Source: JALZBN01 sp035525375
GTDB lineage: Bacteria > Actinomycetota > Acidimicrobiia > Acidimicrobiales > AC-14
Direction: 5' to 3'
DNA: 64,000 bases
NCBI GenBank assembly: GCA_035525375.1
Contig: DATLEI010000080.1
Location: 1 to 64,000, forward strand
The stretch's first letter is position 1, and every line of letters begins with the position of its first letter. A program made the position numbers and the translations under genes. This document shows positions 1 to 7,806 of the stretch, in pieces. Below the pieces are notes generated by a model. That model had not been told where the DNA came from, made no database searches, and saw nothing but the letters and a program-made list of their open reading frames with translations.

Positions 1-505
1 TGGGCTCCCACTGCCCGAAGTCGTCGCGGAAGGAGAAGATCCGCTCCTTGGCCCGGGCCTTCTCCTCGTCGCGCCGGGCGCCACCCAGACAGGCATCGAA
101 CCCGTGGGCTTCGATGGCATCGAGCAGCGTTGTCGTTTGCAAGCGGTTGCGACTCGCCCGGGGCCCGGTCTCATCGACAACGCGTCCGCGATCGATCGAC
201 TCCTGAACCGAGGCGACCACCAGGCGCTCTCCGAGTTCCTCGACCCGACGGTCACGGAAGGCAATGACCTCGTCGAAGTTATGGCCGGTGTCGATGTGCA
301 TGATGGGAAAGGGAAAGGCCGCAGGCCGGAATGCCTTCTCGGCCAGGCGCAGCAGCACCACGGAGTCCTTCCCTCCGCTGAACAGCAACACCGGGCGCTC
401 GAACTCGGCGGCGACCTCTCGCATGATGAAGACCGCTTCGGCCTCCAATGCGTCGAGCTGGCCCAGTTCGTAGCGACCAACGCGGTCGGCTGTCGGCGTC
501 GTCAC
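1..505 (-). CDS. cysD: sulfate adenylyltransferase subunit 2, partial (C-terminus off left edge)
   Basis: The small catalytic subunit of ATP sulfurylase makes adenosine 5'-phosphosulfate (APS) from ATP and sulfate together with the GTPase CysN, which is not in view. The visible part is about the first 168 residues. It has the PP-loop SGGKDSVVLLRL near residue 45, then FPIMHIDTGHNFDEVI and the DACLGGARRDEEKARAKE motif, all diagnostic of CysD. The start is a GTG whose last two bases form part of the TGA stop of upstream cysC (GTGA overlap at 502-505), so the two are translationally coupled. The gene is broken only by the window edge. Identification is very secure. Confidence 0.95.
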   Translation of the reverse strand, partial: MTTPTADRVGRYELGQLDALEAEAVFIMREVAAEFERPVLLFSGGKDSVVLLRLAEKAFRPAAFPFPIMHIDTGHNFDEVIAFRDRRVEELGERLVVASVQESIDRGRVVDETGPRASRNRLQTTTLLDAIEAHGFDACLGGARRDEEKARAKERIFSFRDDFGQWEP

Positions 506-1074
506 CTCTCGCCGTCCTGCACCCAGCCGGGGAAGGCTTGCCACACGGTCTCCACTGACTCGGGCAGGCTCTGGCTCTCGGTGGGAACAACGACTTCGGG
601 GTCCAGTGGCGGCTCGTAAGGGTCATCGACTCCGGTCAGCCCCCGCAGGTCGCCGGCCTCTTGGCGCGCATACAGACCCTTCACATCGCGCGCCGCGCAG
701 GTCTCCACCGGGGCCGCCACGTAGACTTCCATGAACCGGTCAGCGTGCATGCGGCGTACTTCGTCACGCGTCTCCCGGTGCGGCGAGATGAGCGAGCACA
801 GCACGATCACACCATTCCGGCTTAGAAGGTGGGCGACGAAACCGACTCGGAGAACGTTTTCCACGCGGTCCTCCTTGGAGAACCCAAGATCACGGGTGAG
901 GTGGGTGCGCAGGATGTCACCGTCGAGTAGCTCAACCCGATGACCTCGCTCGGCCAGCCTCGCTCCGACCGCCTTGGCAAGGGTCGTCTTGCCGGCCGAG
1001 GGCAGCCCCGTGAACCACACGGTGAGCCCGGTGGTGGTTCCTCGATCGCGCAAGTGCACCTCAGTGGACGACAT
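502..1074 (-). CDS. cysC: adenylylsulfate (APS) kinase
   Basis: Phosphorylates APS to PAPS, the donor for sulfate reduction or for sulfotransferases. The P-loop is GLPSAGKTTLAKA about residues 24-36, followed by LLDGDILRTHLTRDLGFS and the lid/APS-binding stretch ending in VYVAAPVETCAARDVKGLYA. About 190 residues from the ATG, normal for a stand-alone CysC. An alternative is a TTG at 1116 in the same frame, which sits exactly 7 bases after TAGGAT (minus strand, plus coordinates 1124-1129) and would be a leaderless start adding 14 residues. Overlaps downstream cysD by 4 bases. Function secure, exact start uncertain. Confidence 0.95.
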   Translation of the reverse strand: MSSTEVHLRDRGTTTGLTVWFTGLPSAGKTTLAKAVGARLAERGHRVELLDGDILRTHLTRDLGFSKEDRVENVLRVGFVAHLLSRNGVIVLCSLISPHRETRDEVRRMHADRFMEVYVAAPVETCAARDVKGLYARQEAGDLRGLTGVDDPYEPPLDPEVVVPTESQSLPESVETVWQAFPGWVQDGER

Positions 1075-1138
1075 GATGGTTTGCGAAGTTCGGACTTGGT
1101 GGCCGTAGCCGTCCAACACCCCGATCCTATTCGGCGTA

Positions 1139-1894
1139 TCACCACTCTGCCGCGGCTTGGGCCAAGGCGATGATCGGCACAGCGAGTTCCGGGCGGCAGA
1201 TGAGAAGGTCTGGCAGCCACGGGTTGGGTTGGTTGTATTGAAGTGGGGACCCGTCGAGACGAGAGACGTGTAGCCCAGCGGCAGTGGCGACAGCCACGGG
1301 CGCAGCCGAGTCCCATTCGTACTGGCCTCCGGCGTGGAGGTACACGTCGCCCGCGCCGAGTACGACGGCCATGGCCTTGGCCCCTGCCGACCCCATCGGA
1401 ACCAGTTCCGCGTTGAGCTCGCGGGCAACATCGAGAGCTACCGCGGGCGGGCGGGTGCGGCTCACGAGCATGCGGATGGTGCCCGGCGTCGGGGGCTTCA
1501 AAACAAGTGCCGTGGCCGTGGTCAGTGTCATTCGCTGTGCGGGTAATGCGACCGCGCCGGCAACGAGCTCGCCGTCGGCCACGAGGGCAACGTGCACCGC
1601 CCAGTCCGCTCGGCCCTTCTCGGCGAACTCCCGAGTGCCGTCGAGAGGGTCGATAATCCAGACCCGGCGCGACTTCAGACGCACTTGGTCGTCAGCCGCC
1701 TCCTCGGAGAGGATGGCGTCGTCGCGGCGCGAGTCGGCAAGGGCGGTTATGAGTACCTGATGAGATGCAGCGTCGCCGGCTTTGCCCAATGCTTTGGGGT
1801 CTTGATCGCCGCGCGTCGATCTCAGGTCGAGGAGCACGCCGCCCGCCTTTTCGGCCAGTCGGGCGGCCAGTTCGTGGTCAGTCTCGGGGGTCAT
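1139..1894 (-). CDS. cysQ: 3'(2'),5'-bisphosphate nucleotidase, CysQ family
   Basis: Inositol-monophosphatase-fold enzyme that removes the 3' phosphate from PAP/PAPS and so controls sulfonucleotide pools. 251 residues, normal for actinobacterial CysQ. Metal-site motifs are visible in order: ILSEEAADD (about 62-70), WIIDPLDGTREF (about 79-90) and GGQYEWDSAAPVAVA (about 188-202). It lies 64 bases upstream of cysC on the same strand, forming a cysQ-cysC-cysD cluster. The start is 32 bases from the divergent sugar-transferase gene. A general inositol phosphatase is the alternative, but the context favours CysQ. Confidence 0.9.
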   Translation of the reverse strand: MTPETDHELAARLAEKAGGVLLDLRSTRGDQDPKALGKAGDAASHQVLITALADSRRDDAILSEEAADDQVRLKSRRVWIIDPLDGTREFAEKGRADWAVHVALVADGELVAGAVALPAQRMTLTTATALVLKPPTPGTIRMLVSRTRPPAVALDVARELNAELVPMGSAGAKAMAVVLGAGDVYLHAGGQYEWDSAAPVAVATAAGLHVSRLDGSPLQYNQPNPWLPDLLICRPELAVPIIALAQAAAEW

Positions 1895-1913
1895 CGTTCC
1901 GCCATGCTCGCAC

Positions 1914-1926
1914 TAGCCTCGGTCGA
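1914..1926 (+). promoter_or_regulatory. predicted leaderless -10 element, TAGCCT-N7-GTG
   Basis: TAGCCT at 1914-1919 lies 7 bases before the GTG at 1927. There is no Shine-Dalgarno sequence. It matches the TASNNT-N6/7-start pattern seen at many transcription-unit starts in this window and is the main reason for choosing the GTG at 1927. Inferred, not proven. Confidence 0.5.
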
Positions 1927-2580
1927 GTGGCACAACGAGGGTGGCGTCTCGCGGTAAAGCGGTCGATCGACTGCGCGATCGCATCGATATGCCTCGTTGT
2001 ACTGAGTCCGTTGATGGCGGCAGTGGCAGCCGCAGTGCGGGCCGCACTCGGGTCGCCGGTGTTCTTCCGGCAGCTTCGCCCCGGTGTGAACGGCGCGCCG
2101 TTCACGATGCTCAAGTTCCGCAGCATGACCGACGCCCGGGACGAAGACGGCGAGCTGCTCCCCGACGACGTGCGCCTCACCGGGTTCGGCCGATTCCTTC
2201 GATCGTCTGCGCTCGACGAGATCCCGGAGCTGTGGAACGTCGTGCGGGGCGACATGAGCCTGGTGGGACCGCGGCCCCTATTGATGCAGTACGTCGACCT
2301 CTACACGCCCGATCAGGCGCGCCGCCACGCTGTCCGTCCCGGCATCACCGGCTGGGCGCAGGTCAATGGCCGCAACGAGTCCACCTGGCCGGCGCGCCTG
2401 GCGATGGATGTTTGGTATGTCGACAACTGGAGCCTGAAGCTCGATTTCAAGATCCTGCTCCGTACGCCGTCGTCCGTACTGAAGCGCAGCGGGATCTCCC
2501 ACCCCGGGCATGCGACGATGCCGCGCTTCGAAGGAGTGGGAGGCGTGGCATCCGATGATCGAGGTCCGACCGTTCGCTGA
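1927..2580 (+). CDS. undecaprenyl-phosphate sugar phosphotransferase (WcaJ/bacterial sugar transferase family)
   Basis: Transfers a sugar 1-phosphate to undecaprenyl phosphate, starting a repeat unit of exopolysaccharide or O-antigen at the inner membrane. 217 residues from the GTG start; this is the short form with only the catalytic core and one N-terminal membrane segment (ICLVVLSPLMAAVAAAV). Core motifs: PVFFRQLRPG, MLKFRSM, SALDEIPELWNVVRGDMSLVGPRP and RPGITGWAQVNGR. A longer reading from the ATG at 1765 would add 54 residues that only shadow cysQ. The 3' end overlaps the next gene by 26 bases. Sugar specificity cannot be read. Confidence 0.9.
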   Translation: MAQRGWRLAVKRSIDCAIASICLVVLSPLMAAVAAAVRAALGSPVFFRQLRPGVNGAPFTMLKFRSMTDARDEDGELLPDDVRLTGFGRFLRSSALDEIPELWNVVRGDMSLVGPRPLLMQYVDLYTPDQARRHAVRPGITGWAQVNGRNESTWPARLAMDVWYVDNWSLKLDFKILLRTPSSVLKRSGISHPGHATMPRFEGVGGVASDDRGPTVR

Positions 2581-3535
2581 CGCTGACCAAGCTGCCGTCG
2601 TCGCACTGCTCGAAAAGTCGATGGGGTGGGACCGGCGCGATGACGATCGCTATGCCCAGTTCTTTGCATGGAAACACGACCAGAATCCATTCGGCCGATC
2701 GGCGGCGTGGGTTGCTGTTGACGGAGCTCGTGTAGTCGCGTTCCGCACCTTTATGAGGTGGGAGTTCGTCCGCGACGGCGAACGTGTTCGAGCAGCGAGG
2801 GCCGTGGACACCGCCACCCATCCCGACTACCAAGGCCAGGGCGTGTTCACCCGGCTGACGACGACCGCAGTGGAGGAGCTCCGCGCCGAGGGCGTTGCTT
2901 TCATTTTCAACACCCCGAACGACAAGAGCCGCCCGGGCTACCTCAAGATGGGTTGGGAAACAATCGGCCGCGTGCCGGTCGATCTACGACTCCGCTCGCC
3001 GTTGTCCCTTGCGCGGATGCTCGCGTCCCGCGTACCTGCCGACAAGTGGTCCGAAAAGGCCACCTCTGGGGTTGCCACCGGCGAGGTCCTGGGTGACGGG
3101 GCCGCCATCGGAGCGTTGCTGGAGAAATTGTCTCCGCCCACTGGCCTGTCGACGATTCGGTCCCCGACCTTCCTCTGTTGGCGGTACGGCTTCGCCCCCT
3201 TGGGTTACCGAGCAATTCTCGCTGGACCCGCCGTCACCGATGGTGTGGCCGTATTCCGGGTTCGGCGGAGGGGGGCGTGTTCTGAGGTGACCATCTGCGA
3301 CCTCCTGGTGCCGGAAAACGATGCTGCCGTGAAGGCTCGACTCGTGCGGTCCGTGCTCCGGGAATCCGGTGCCGATTACGCCGTTGAGGCGGGTGGCGGG
3401 AGATTGGTTGGGGCGGGAATGGTGCGAGCGCCTCGTCAGGGTCCGGTTCTCACCTGGCGCGGGCTAACCGATCCGGAACGCCGACCGACCCTAGAGAAGT
3501 GGTCCCTCGTCCTTGGCGACATCGAGCTGTTCTGA
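2555..3535 (+). CDS. GNAT-family N-acetyltransferase
   Basis: 326 residues from the ATG at 2555, preceded by GGAGG about 12 bases upstream. The N-terminal half is a GNAT fold: IEVRPFADADQAAVVALL at the start, then AVDTATHPDYQGQGVFTRL (the acetyl-CoA-binding Q/R-x-x-G-x-G/A region, about residues 87-105) and FIFNTPNDKSRPGYLKMGW. The C-terminal half is a sterol-carrier-like/unknown tail seen in long GNAT proteins. It overlaps the upstream sugar transferase, so modification of a sugar or a precursor of the same glycan is plausible but unproven. Confidence 0.8.
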   Translation: MIEVRPFADADQAAVVALLEKSMGWDRRDDDRYAQFFAWKHDQNPFGRSAAWVAVDGARVVAFRTFMRWEFVRDGERVRAARAVDTATHPDYQGQGVFTRLTTTAVEELRAEGVAFIFNTPNDKSRPGYLKMGWETIGRVPVDLRLRSPLSLARMLASRVPADKWSEKATSGVATGEVLGDGAAIGALLEKLSPPTGLSTIRSPTFLCWRYGFAPLGYRAILAGPAVTDGVAVFRVRRRGACSEVTICDLLVPENDAAVKARLVRSVLRESGADYAVEAGGGRLVGAGMVRAPRQGPVLTWRGLTDPERRPTLEKWSLVLGDIELF

Positions 3536-3570
3536 GCGCAGCCAAAGAAGCAGAGTTTGGATGCCGTCGA

Positions 3571-3582
3571 TAGCCTTCTGTA
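3571..3582 (+). promoter_or_regulatory. predicted leaderless -10 element, TAGCCT-N6-GTG
   Basis: TAGCCT at 3571-3576, then 6 bases, then the GTG start of the metalloprotease gene at 3583. No ribosome-binding site is present, consistent with a leaderless transcript. Confidence 0.55.
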
Positions 3583-4491
3583 GTGCTCCGCATCCTCTTC
3601 GCAGCTGTCGCACTCGCAGCGACCCTTGCCCTCGTCGATCACCCAGACGTGGCGTTCGATTCCGAGGCACTGCTCTCGCCCGTCGCCGTGGTCGAAAGCG
3701 CGCCGGCCCCGACGGTGCCGGCCAGTACGTCGACGGCCCCCAGCACGCTCGCCACAGTCGTCAGCACGAGCCCGGCCCCCGCTCCCAAACTCCCCGCTCC
3801 TGAGCTAGCTGCCCCAGCGCCCGCGCCGCTCCCAACGAGTGCAACGACGACAACTCCGCCGACCGCGTCAGTCGCCGGGCCGGTAACCGACCCTGACGAG
3901 ACCGCCTATAGGTTCGCGGTCGTGCACAAGGCCACGGGTCTCCCGGCGCGCTTCAATCCCTGCGAAGCCGTGCACTACGTCGTGAACCCGAAAGGTGCGC
4001 CGCCCGATGCGGTCGCCCTGACGCAGGCCGCTGTGAACAAGATCGTGGCGGCGACGGGGATCACGTTCGCCTTCGACGGCACGACGACCGAGCCAGCCGC
4101 GCTGCCGAACGCAGGACCCGACCGGCGCGCCTACCAACCCGAGCGCTACGGCTCGCGCTGGGCGCCCGTCCTCGTCGCATGGACCTCGTTCGCCCCGGGA
4201 GGGCTTCAGCAACTGGGCGGGCTTTCCAACAGTCCCATCGCCGAGAAGGACGGAAAGCTGGTGAAGTTCACCGGACAGGTACTGCTGTCGACCGACATGC
4301 CACTGCCTCAGGAGTCGGTGCTGCTGCACGAGCTCGGCCACCTCATGGGGCTCGACCACGTGGCCAACCCGCGCCAGATCATGAGGCCCGGCGACCTCTC
4401 TGGCGAGGCGAGATGGGGCAAGGGCGATTCGGCCGGCCTGCGCCAACTGGGCCGTGAGGCGGGCTGCCTTTCGGTGCCGCCTCCCCACTAG
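3583..4491 (+). CDS. secreted matrixin-like zinc metalloprotease
   Basis: 302 residues. The N-terminus is a signal peptide or anchor (MLRILFAAVALAATLALV), followed by a roughly 80-residue Pro/Ala/Thr/Ser-rich linker that probably spans the cell wall. The C-terminal domain carries the extended zinc-binding motif HELGHLMGLDHV (about residues 249-260) followed by QIMRPGDL, whose Met fits the Met-turn of metzincins. It is therefore predicted to be an extracytoplasmic endopeptidase; the substrate is unknown. Start chosen from GTG at 3583 because of the TAGCCT element 6 bases before it. Confidence 0.85.
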   Translation: MLRILFAAVALAATLALVDHPDVAFDSEALLSPVAVVESAPAPTVPASTSTAPSTLATVVSTSPAPAPKLPAPELAAPAPAPLPTSATTTTPPTASVAGPVTDPDETAYRFAVVHKATGLPARFNPCEAVHYVVNPKGAPPDAVALTQAAVNKIVAATGITFAFDGTTTEPAALPNAGPDRRAYQPERYGSRWAPVLVAWTSFAPGGLQQLGGLSNSPIAEKDGKLVKFTGQVLLSTDMPLPQESVLLHELGHLMGLDHVANPRQIMRPGDLSGEARWGKGDSAGLRQLGREAGCLSVPPPH

Positions 4492-4546
4492 TCCGGCTCA
4501 GCCCTCCTGTTCGGCTCACGCCTCAGGCTAACAACCGGGACGCGGG

Positions 4547-4560
4547 TAGCCTCTGCCGCC
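4547..4560 (+). promoter_or_regulatory. possible -10 element upstream of clpP (TAGCCT-N8-ATG)
   Basis: TAGCCT at 4547-4552 with 8 bases to the ATG and no Shine-Dalgarno sequence. Slightly longer spacing than the other leaderless candidates. Confidence 0.35.
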
Positions 4561-5166
4561 ATGACGCCTGAAACGACCATTCCCGACCCGACCGGACAGA
4601 TGTCAGCTGGTGACCGCGCCAACGATGTGTATGCCCGGCTCTTGAAGGAGCGCATCGTGTTCCTCGGTACGCAGGTCGACGACGCCTCCGCCAACCTGAT
4701 CTGTGCCCAGCTCTTGCTGCTGCAGTCCGAGGATCCCGATCGCGACATATTCCTCTACATCAACTCGCCGGGCGGCTCGGTGTCTGCGGGCATGGCCATC
4801 TACGACACCATGCAATACGTCAGCTGCGATGTCGGCACGATCTCCCTCGGGCTGGCCGCCTCGATGGGCCAGTTCCTCTTGTGCGCCGGCACACCGGGGA
4901 AGCGCTACGCGCTCCCGCACTCCCGGGTGCTAATGCACCAGCCGTCGGCGTCGATGCAGGGCGCGGCTGTCGACATTGCCATCCACGCCGAGCAGATCAT
5001 GTACACCAAGAGGGTCATGGCCGAGCGCATTGCTCAGCACACGGGCCAGACAGTGGAGCAGATCGAGCTCGACTTCGACCGCGACCGGTGGTTCACGGCC
5101 GAAGAAGCCAAGGAGTACGGCATCATCGACCGAGTCATCGAACGCTCCCGCCAGGTGGCGGCCTGA
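4561..5166 (+). CDS. clpP: ATP-dependent Clp protease proteolytic subunit
   Basis: 201 residues, full length for ClpP. Serine peptidase that forms the degradation chamber used with ClpX or ClpC. Visible motifs: [21 protein letters not shown], the nucleophile region [21 protein letters not shown] (Ser about residue 104), the catalytic His in [11 protein letters not shown], and the Asp region [22 protein letters not shown]. No clpX or second clpP lies next to it, so the partner is encoded elsewhere. A sugar-nucleotide-type epimerase follows after 16 bases and may be cotranscribed. Confidence 0.97.
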   Translation: MTPETTIPDPTGQMSAGDRANDVYARLLKERIVFLGTQVDDASANLICAQLLLLQSEDPDRDIFLYINSPGGSVSAGMAIYDTMQYVSCDVGTISLGLAASMGQFLLCAGTPGKRYALPHSRVLMHQPSASMQGAAVDIAIHAEQIMYTKRVMAERIAQHTGQTVEQIELDFDRDRWFTAEEAKEYGIIDRVIERSRQVAA

Positions 5167-5182
5167 GTAGAGGGCCGACCCG

Positions 5183-6034
5183 ATGCGGGTAGCGATCAGC
5201 GGCTCGCATGGGCTCATCGGCTCGGCACTGATCGAGGCGCTCGAAGCCGAGGGTGACGAGGTGACCCGGCTCGCCCGAGGCGTGGCCGACCCCGCCGTGC
5301 TCGAGGGCCACGACGCGGTTGTGCACCTGGCCGGCGCGGGGATCGGTGATCACCGCTGGACTGACTCCTACAAGCGACTGGTGCTCGAGAGTCGGGTCAA
5401 GGGCACGACCGCGTTGGCCAAGGCCCTGGCGGGCCTCGAGCGTAAGCCAGGGGTTCTCGTCTCGGGCTCGGCCGTGGGGTACTACGGCGACCGAGGTGAG
5501 GAAGCGCTGACGGAGGCGAGCGCGCCGGGTACCGGCTTCCTATCCGACGTGGTGCAGCAGTGGGAGGCAGCGGCCGCGCCGGCGGCCGACGCGGGCATAC
5601 GGGTTGTGAACATCCGGTCAGGCATTGTGATGACCGGTCGGGGCGGCGCGCTCAAGAAGCAACTGCTGCCGTTCAAGCTCGGACTGGGCGGACGCCTCGG
5701 GTCCGGCAAGCAATACCTCAGTTGGGTCGCACTCGAGGATGAGATCGGCGGGATTCGCCACGCGCTGTCCAACGAGTCAGTGCGGGGTCCCATCAACCTC
5801 ACCGCGCCGAACCCCGTTACCAACCGCGAATTCACCAAGACGCTGGGCCGAGTCCTGCGTCGGCCCACGCTCATTCCTGTTCCCACACCGGCACTCGACC
5901 TGATCTTGGGTCGCCAACTCGTGCGGGAAATGTTGCTCGGCGGGCAGCGCGTGCTGCCCGCCGTTCTTCAGGCCCACCGCTACGAGTTCCGCTACCCGCA
6001 GCTCGAGGATGCCTTGCGCAGCGCTACTGCTTGA
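5183..6034 (+). CDS. TIGR01777-family NAD(P)-dependent epimerase-like protein
   Basis: 283 residues of the YfcH/SulA-type extended short-chain dehydrogenase family. The nucleotide-binding glycine motif GSHGLIGSAL is at about residues 7-16. Other family marks are VVHLAGAGIGDHRW, LVSGSAVGYYGDRG and the C-terminal domain beginning near PINLTAPNPVTNREF. The physiological substrate of this family is not established. It starts 16 bases after clpP, so it is probably in the same unit, and its 3' end overlaps the convergent yceI-like gene by 11 bases. Confidence 0.88.
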   Translation: MRVAISGSHGLIGSALIEALEAEGDEVTRLARGVADPAVLEGHDAVVHLAGAGIGDHRWTDSYKRLVLESRVKGTTALAKALAGLERKPGVLVSGSAVGYYGDRGEEALTEASAPGTGFLSDVVQQWEAAAAPAADAGIRVVNIRSGIVMTGRGGALKKQLLPFKLGLGGRLGSGKQYLSWVALEDEIGGIRHALSNESVRGPINLTAPNPVTNREFTKTLGRVLRRPTLIPVPTPALDLILGRQLVREMLLGGQRVLPAVLQAHRYEFRYPQLEDALRSATA

Positions 6035-6599
6035 CCGCAGAAACGGTCAGCTCCAACTTCACCTTCTTGCTGACGACCACGCCGCCCGACTCCAGGGCCG
6101 CGTTCCAAGTGATGCCCCAGTCCTCGCGGTTGATCTCAGTCTCGGCGCTGAATCCGATGCGCTGACCGCCCCAGGGGTCGCTGAAGTTGCCGTCGAACTC
6201 GGCATCGAGGACGACCGGCCGGGTGACGTCCCTGATGGTGAGGTCGCCCTCCACCCTCACAGCTTGGGCGGACGACTGCTCGACTTTGGTGCTGTGGAAC
6301 TCCAGGTTGGGGAATTGCTCAACGTCGAGAAAGTCCGCGCCTCGGAGGTGCTCGTCGCGTTTTGCCTCGCCGCTGTCGATGCTGGCAGCTTCGATGGTCA
6401 CGTTGACAACCGACTCTTCGGGCGTGTTGCCAACGACGATCTCGCCGTCGAACCCGCCGAACCGACCCCGCACCTTGGTCACCATCAGGTGTCGGGCAAC
6501 GAACTCAACCATCGAATGGGAGGAATCGATCTTGTAGGTCCCAGACTCGGGGGGAGCGAGCGTCTTTTCGGCGCTTCGGGTGGAAATGGTGTCTGTCAC
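6024..6599 (-). CDS. YceI family lipocalin-like protein
   Basis: 191 residues. YceI proteins form a lipocalin-like barrel that binds isoprenoid-type lipids. Motifs: YKIDSSHSMVEFVARHLM at about residues 21-38, KVRGRFGGFDGEI, and FSAETEINREDWGI with the C-terminal strand KLELTVSA. No signal peptide, so cytoplasmic. The start is GTG at 6599 with GGAGGA seven bases upstream, a strong ribosome-binding site. It is divergent from the HxlR regulator, a pairing that suggests direct control through the AT-rich palindromes between them. Confidence 0.9.
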   Translation of the reverse strand: MTDTISTRSAEKTLAPPESGTYKIDSSHSMVEFVARHLMVTKVRGRFGGFDGEIVVGNTPEESVVNVTIEAASIDSGEAKRDEHLRGADFLDVEQFPNLEFHSTKVEQSSAQAVRVEGDLTIRDVTRPVVLDAEFDGNFSDPWGGQRIGFSAETEINREDWGITWNAALESGGVVVSKKVKLELTVSAVKQ

Positions 6600-6624
6600 A
6601 GGTCTTCCTCCATCGGAATAGGTG

Positions 6625-6661
6625 TACTTACGAGGCTATAGCAACTTATTATTCATAAGTA
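6625..6661. promoter_or_regulatory. AT-rich divergent regulatory region with palindromic half-sites
   Basis: Between yceI and the HxlR gene. ACTTAT (6644-6649) and ATAAGT (6655-6660) form a perfect inverted repeat with a 5-base spacer; an additional TACTTA at 6625-6630 pairs with TAAGTA at 6656-6661. The region is strikingly AT-rich for this genome. Likely operator for the neighbouring winged-helix regulator, and it should also contain the yceI promoter. Confidence 0.55.
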
Positions 6662-6688
6662 TTCCTGCCGTTACCTCGCCTGTGGGCC

Positions 6689-6700
6689 TACGCTTGCCAT
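6689..6700 (+). promoter_or_regulatory. predicted leaderless -10 element, TACGCT-N6-ATG
   Basis: TACGCT at 6689-6694 lies exactly 6 bases before the ATG of the HxlR gene at 6701; no ribosome-binding site. Confidence 0.5.
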
Positions 6701-7075
6701 ATGGGCCAAACGGCGCCAGCACCGCAGACCTACCCGATATCTGGTTTTTGTCCCCTCTACCACCGGGCCATGGAGATCATCGGCCGCCGATGGACCGGCG
6801 CGATCGTGCGAGCGCTCCTCGCGGGGTCGGTGCGCTTCAGCCAGGTCCGAACGACGATTCCGGGGATCTCCGACCGGCTGCTGTCCCAGCGGCTGAAAGA
6901 ATTGGAGTTCGAGGGATTGGTGCACCGCCAAGTCCTCGACTCGACCCCCGTGCGGATTGAGTACCACCTCACGCCCAAGGGCGAGGCGCTGGCGTCGGTC
7001 GTCGAAGCGGCCTCTGCGTGGGCACAGGAATGGATGACGCCGGCGCCCAGCGAGCCGGACGCGGCGCGCCGGTAG
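6701..7075 (+). CDS. HxlR-family winged-helix transcriptional regulator
   Basis: 124 residues, a typical single-domain HxlR protein. The N-terminal Cys (GFCPLYHRAMEIIGRRW, about residues 15-31) is the usual redox-sensitive position of this family. The helix-turn-helix follows in RFSQVRTTIPGISDRLLSQR and the wing in YHLTPKGEAL. It probably represses or activates yceI, from which it is divergent, through the inverted repeats at 6625-6661. Its 3' end overlaps the PAP2 gene depending on the latter's start. Confidence 0.92.
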   Translation: MGQTAPAPQTYPISGFCPLYHRAMEIIGRRWTGAIVRALLAGSVRFSQVRTTIPGISDRLLSQRLKELEFEGLVHRQVLDSTPVRIEYHLTPKGEALASVVEAASAWAQEWMTPAPSEPDAARR

Positions 7076-7794
7076 TCGCCCGGTTGGACGACGCCGACAC
7101 CACGGTCGGGCAACGCCGGATCGAATGGGGAGGCCCTTTCAAGCTTGTCGGCGCGCTTGCTGGCCTCGTCGCCCTCGGATGGGTGCTGGGGGTTGTTGCC
7201 CAGGACGTTCTAGCCAATCCTCTCGACGGCCCCGTTTTTCGATTTGTCGTCCGTAACCGATCCGATGGTCTGACATCGGTCGCCGGCGCGCTGACGAATC
7301 TTGGCGCGCCCGCTCTGCTCCTCGTTGTAGTGGTCGGGCTGGGCTGGGCCTGGTGGGCTTGGAGGGCGACTCCAGTCCCTCTGGTGATGCTGCTGGTCGC
7401 CTGGCTCGGCGCCGAGGTGCTGTTCAACGCGGTGAAGCTCATTGTCGACCGGCCCCGGCCGCCGACAGCCTTGGCCATACAACACTTCGGGGGGTTGGCG
7501 TTCCCGTCGGGCCATGCCACGCAGGCCGTTGCGGTGTGGGGGATGGTGACCGCCCTCGCCTTCCTGAGCGCGCGGGCTCGGAGGGACAAAGTGGCCGTCC
7601 TCGTTGTCGCGGTGACAATTGCGGCCGTCGTTGGGGTTACGCGGGTGTACCTCGGCGCCCATTGGGCCAGTGACGTGTTCGGTGGCTGGTTGCTAGGTGC
7701 CTTGTGGATCGGCGCAGTTCTCTGGATCGTGCGCCCGTCGAAGCGACTCGATGCCAATCGACCCGACGGTCTCGTCGTGGACACCAACGTCTAG
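7018..7794 (+). CDS. PAP2-family membrane phosphatase
   Basis: Type-2 phosphatidic acid phosphatase superfamily, probably acting on lipid or polyprenyl phosphates at the membrane. The three family signatures are present: KLIVDRPRP, PSGHATQ and TRVYLGAHWASDVFGG, in that order over about residues 141-225. Five to six hydrophobic segments are visible. 258 residues from GTG 7018; the ATG at 7030 is as likely, since residues before RIEWGGPFK are poorly constrained. Both starts lie inside the end of the HxlR gene, implying coupling. Confidence 0.88.
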   Translation: MGTGMDDAGAQRAGRGAPVVARLDDADTTVGQRRIEWGGPFKLVGALAGLVALGWVLGVVAQDVLANPLDGPVFRFVVRNRSDGLTSVAGALTNLGAPALLLVVVVGLGWAWWAWRATPVPLVMLLVAWLGAEVLFNAVKLIVDRPRPPTALAIQHFGGLAFPSGHATQAVAVWGMVTALAFLSARARRDKVAVLVVAVTIAAVVGVTRVYLGAHWASDVFGGWLLGALWIGAVLWIVRPSKRLDANRPDGLVVDTNV

Positions 7795-7806
7795 AATCAC
7801 CCGCTG
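7792..7806 (+). promoter_or_regulatory. possible -10 element upstream of the L,D-transpeptidase gene
   Basis: TAGAAT at 7792-7797, overlapping the end of the PAP2 gene, with 9 bases to the ATG at 7807. Good match to TANNNT; spacing slightly longer than the other leaderless candidates. Confidence 0.35.

Noticed and set aside
1765..1926. ATG start at 1765 for the sugar transferase
   Set aside because: Lies wholly within cysQ on the other strand; the added residues do not resemble the family.
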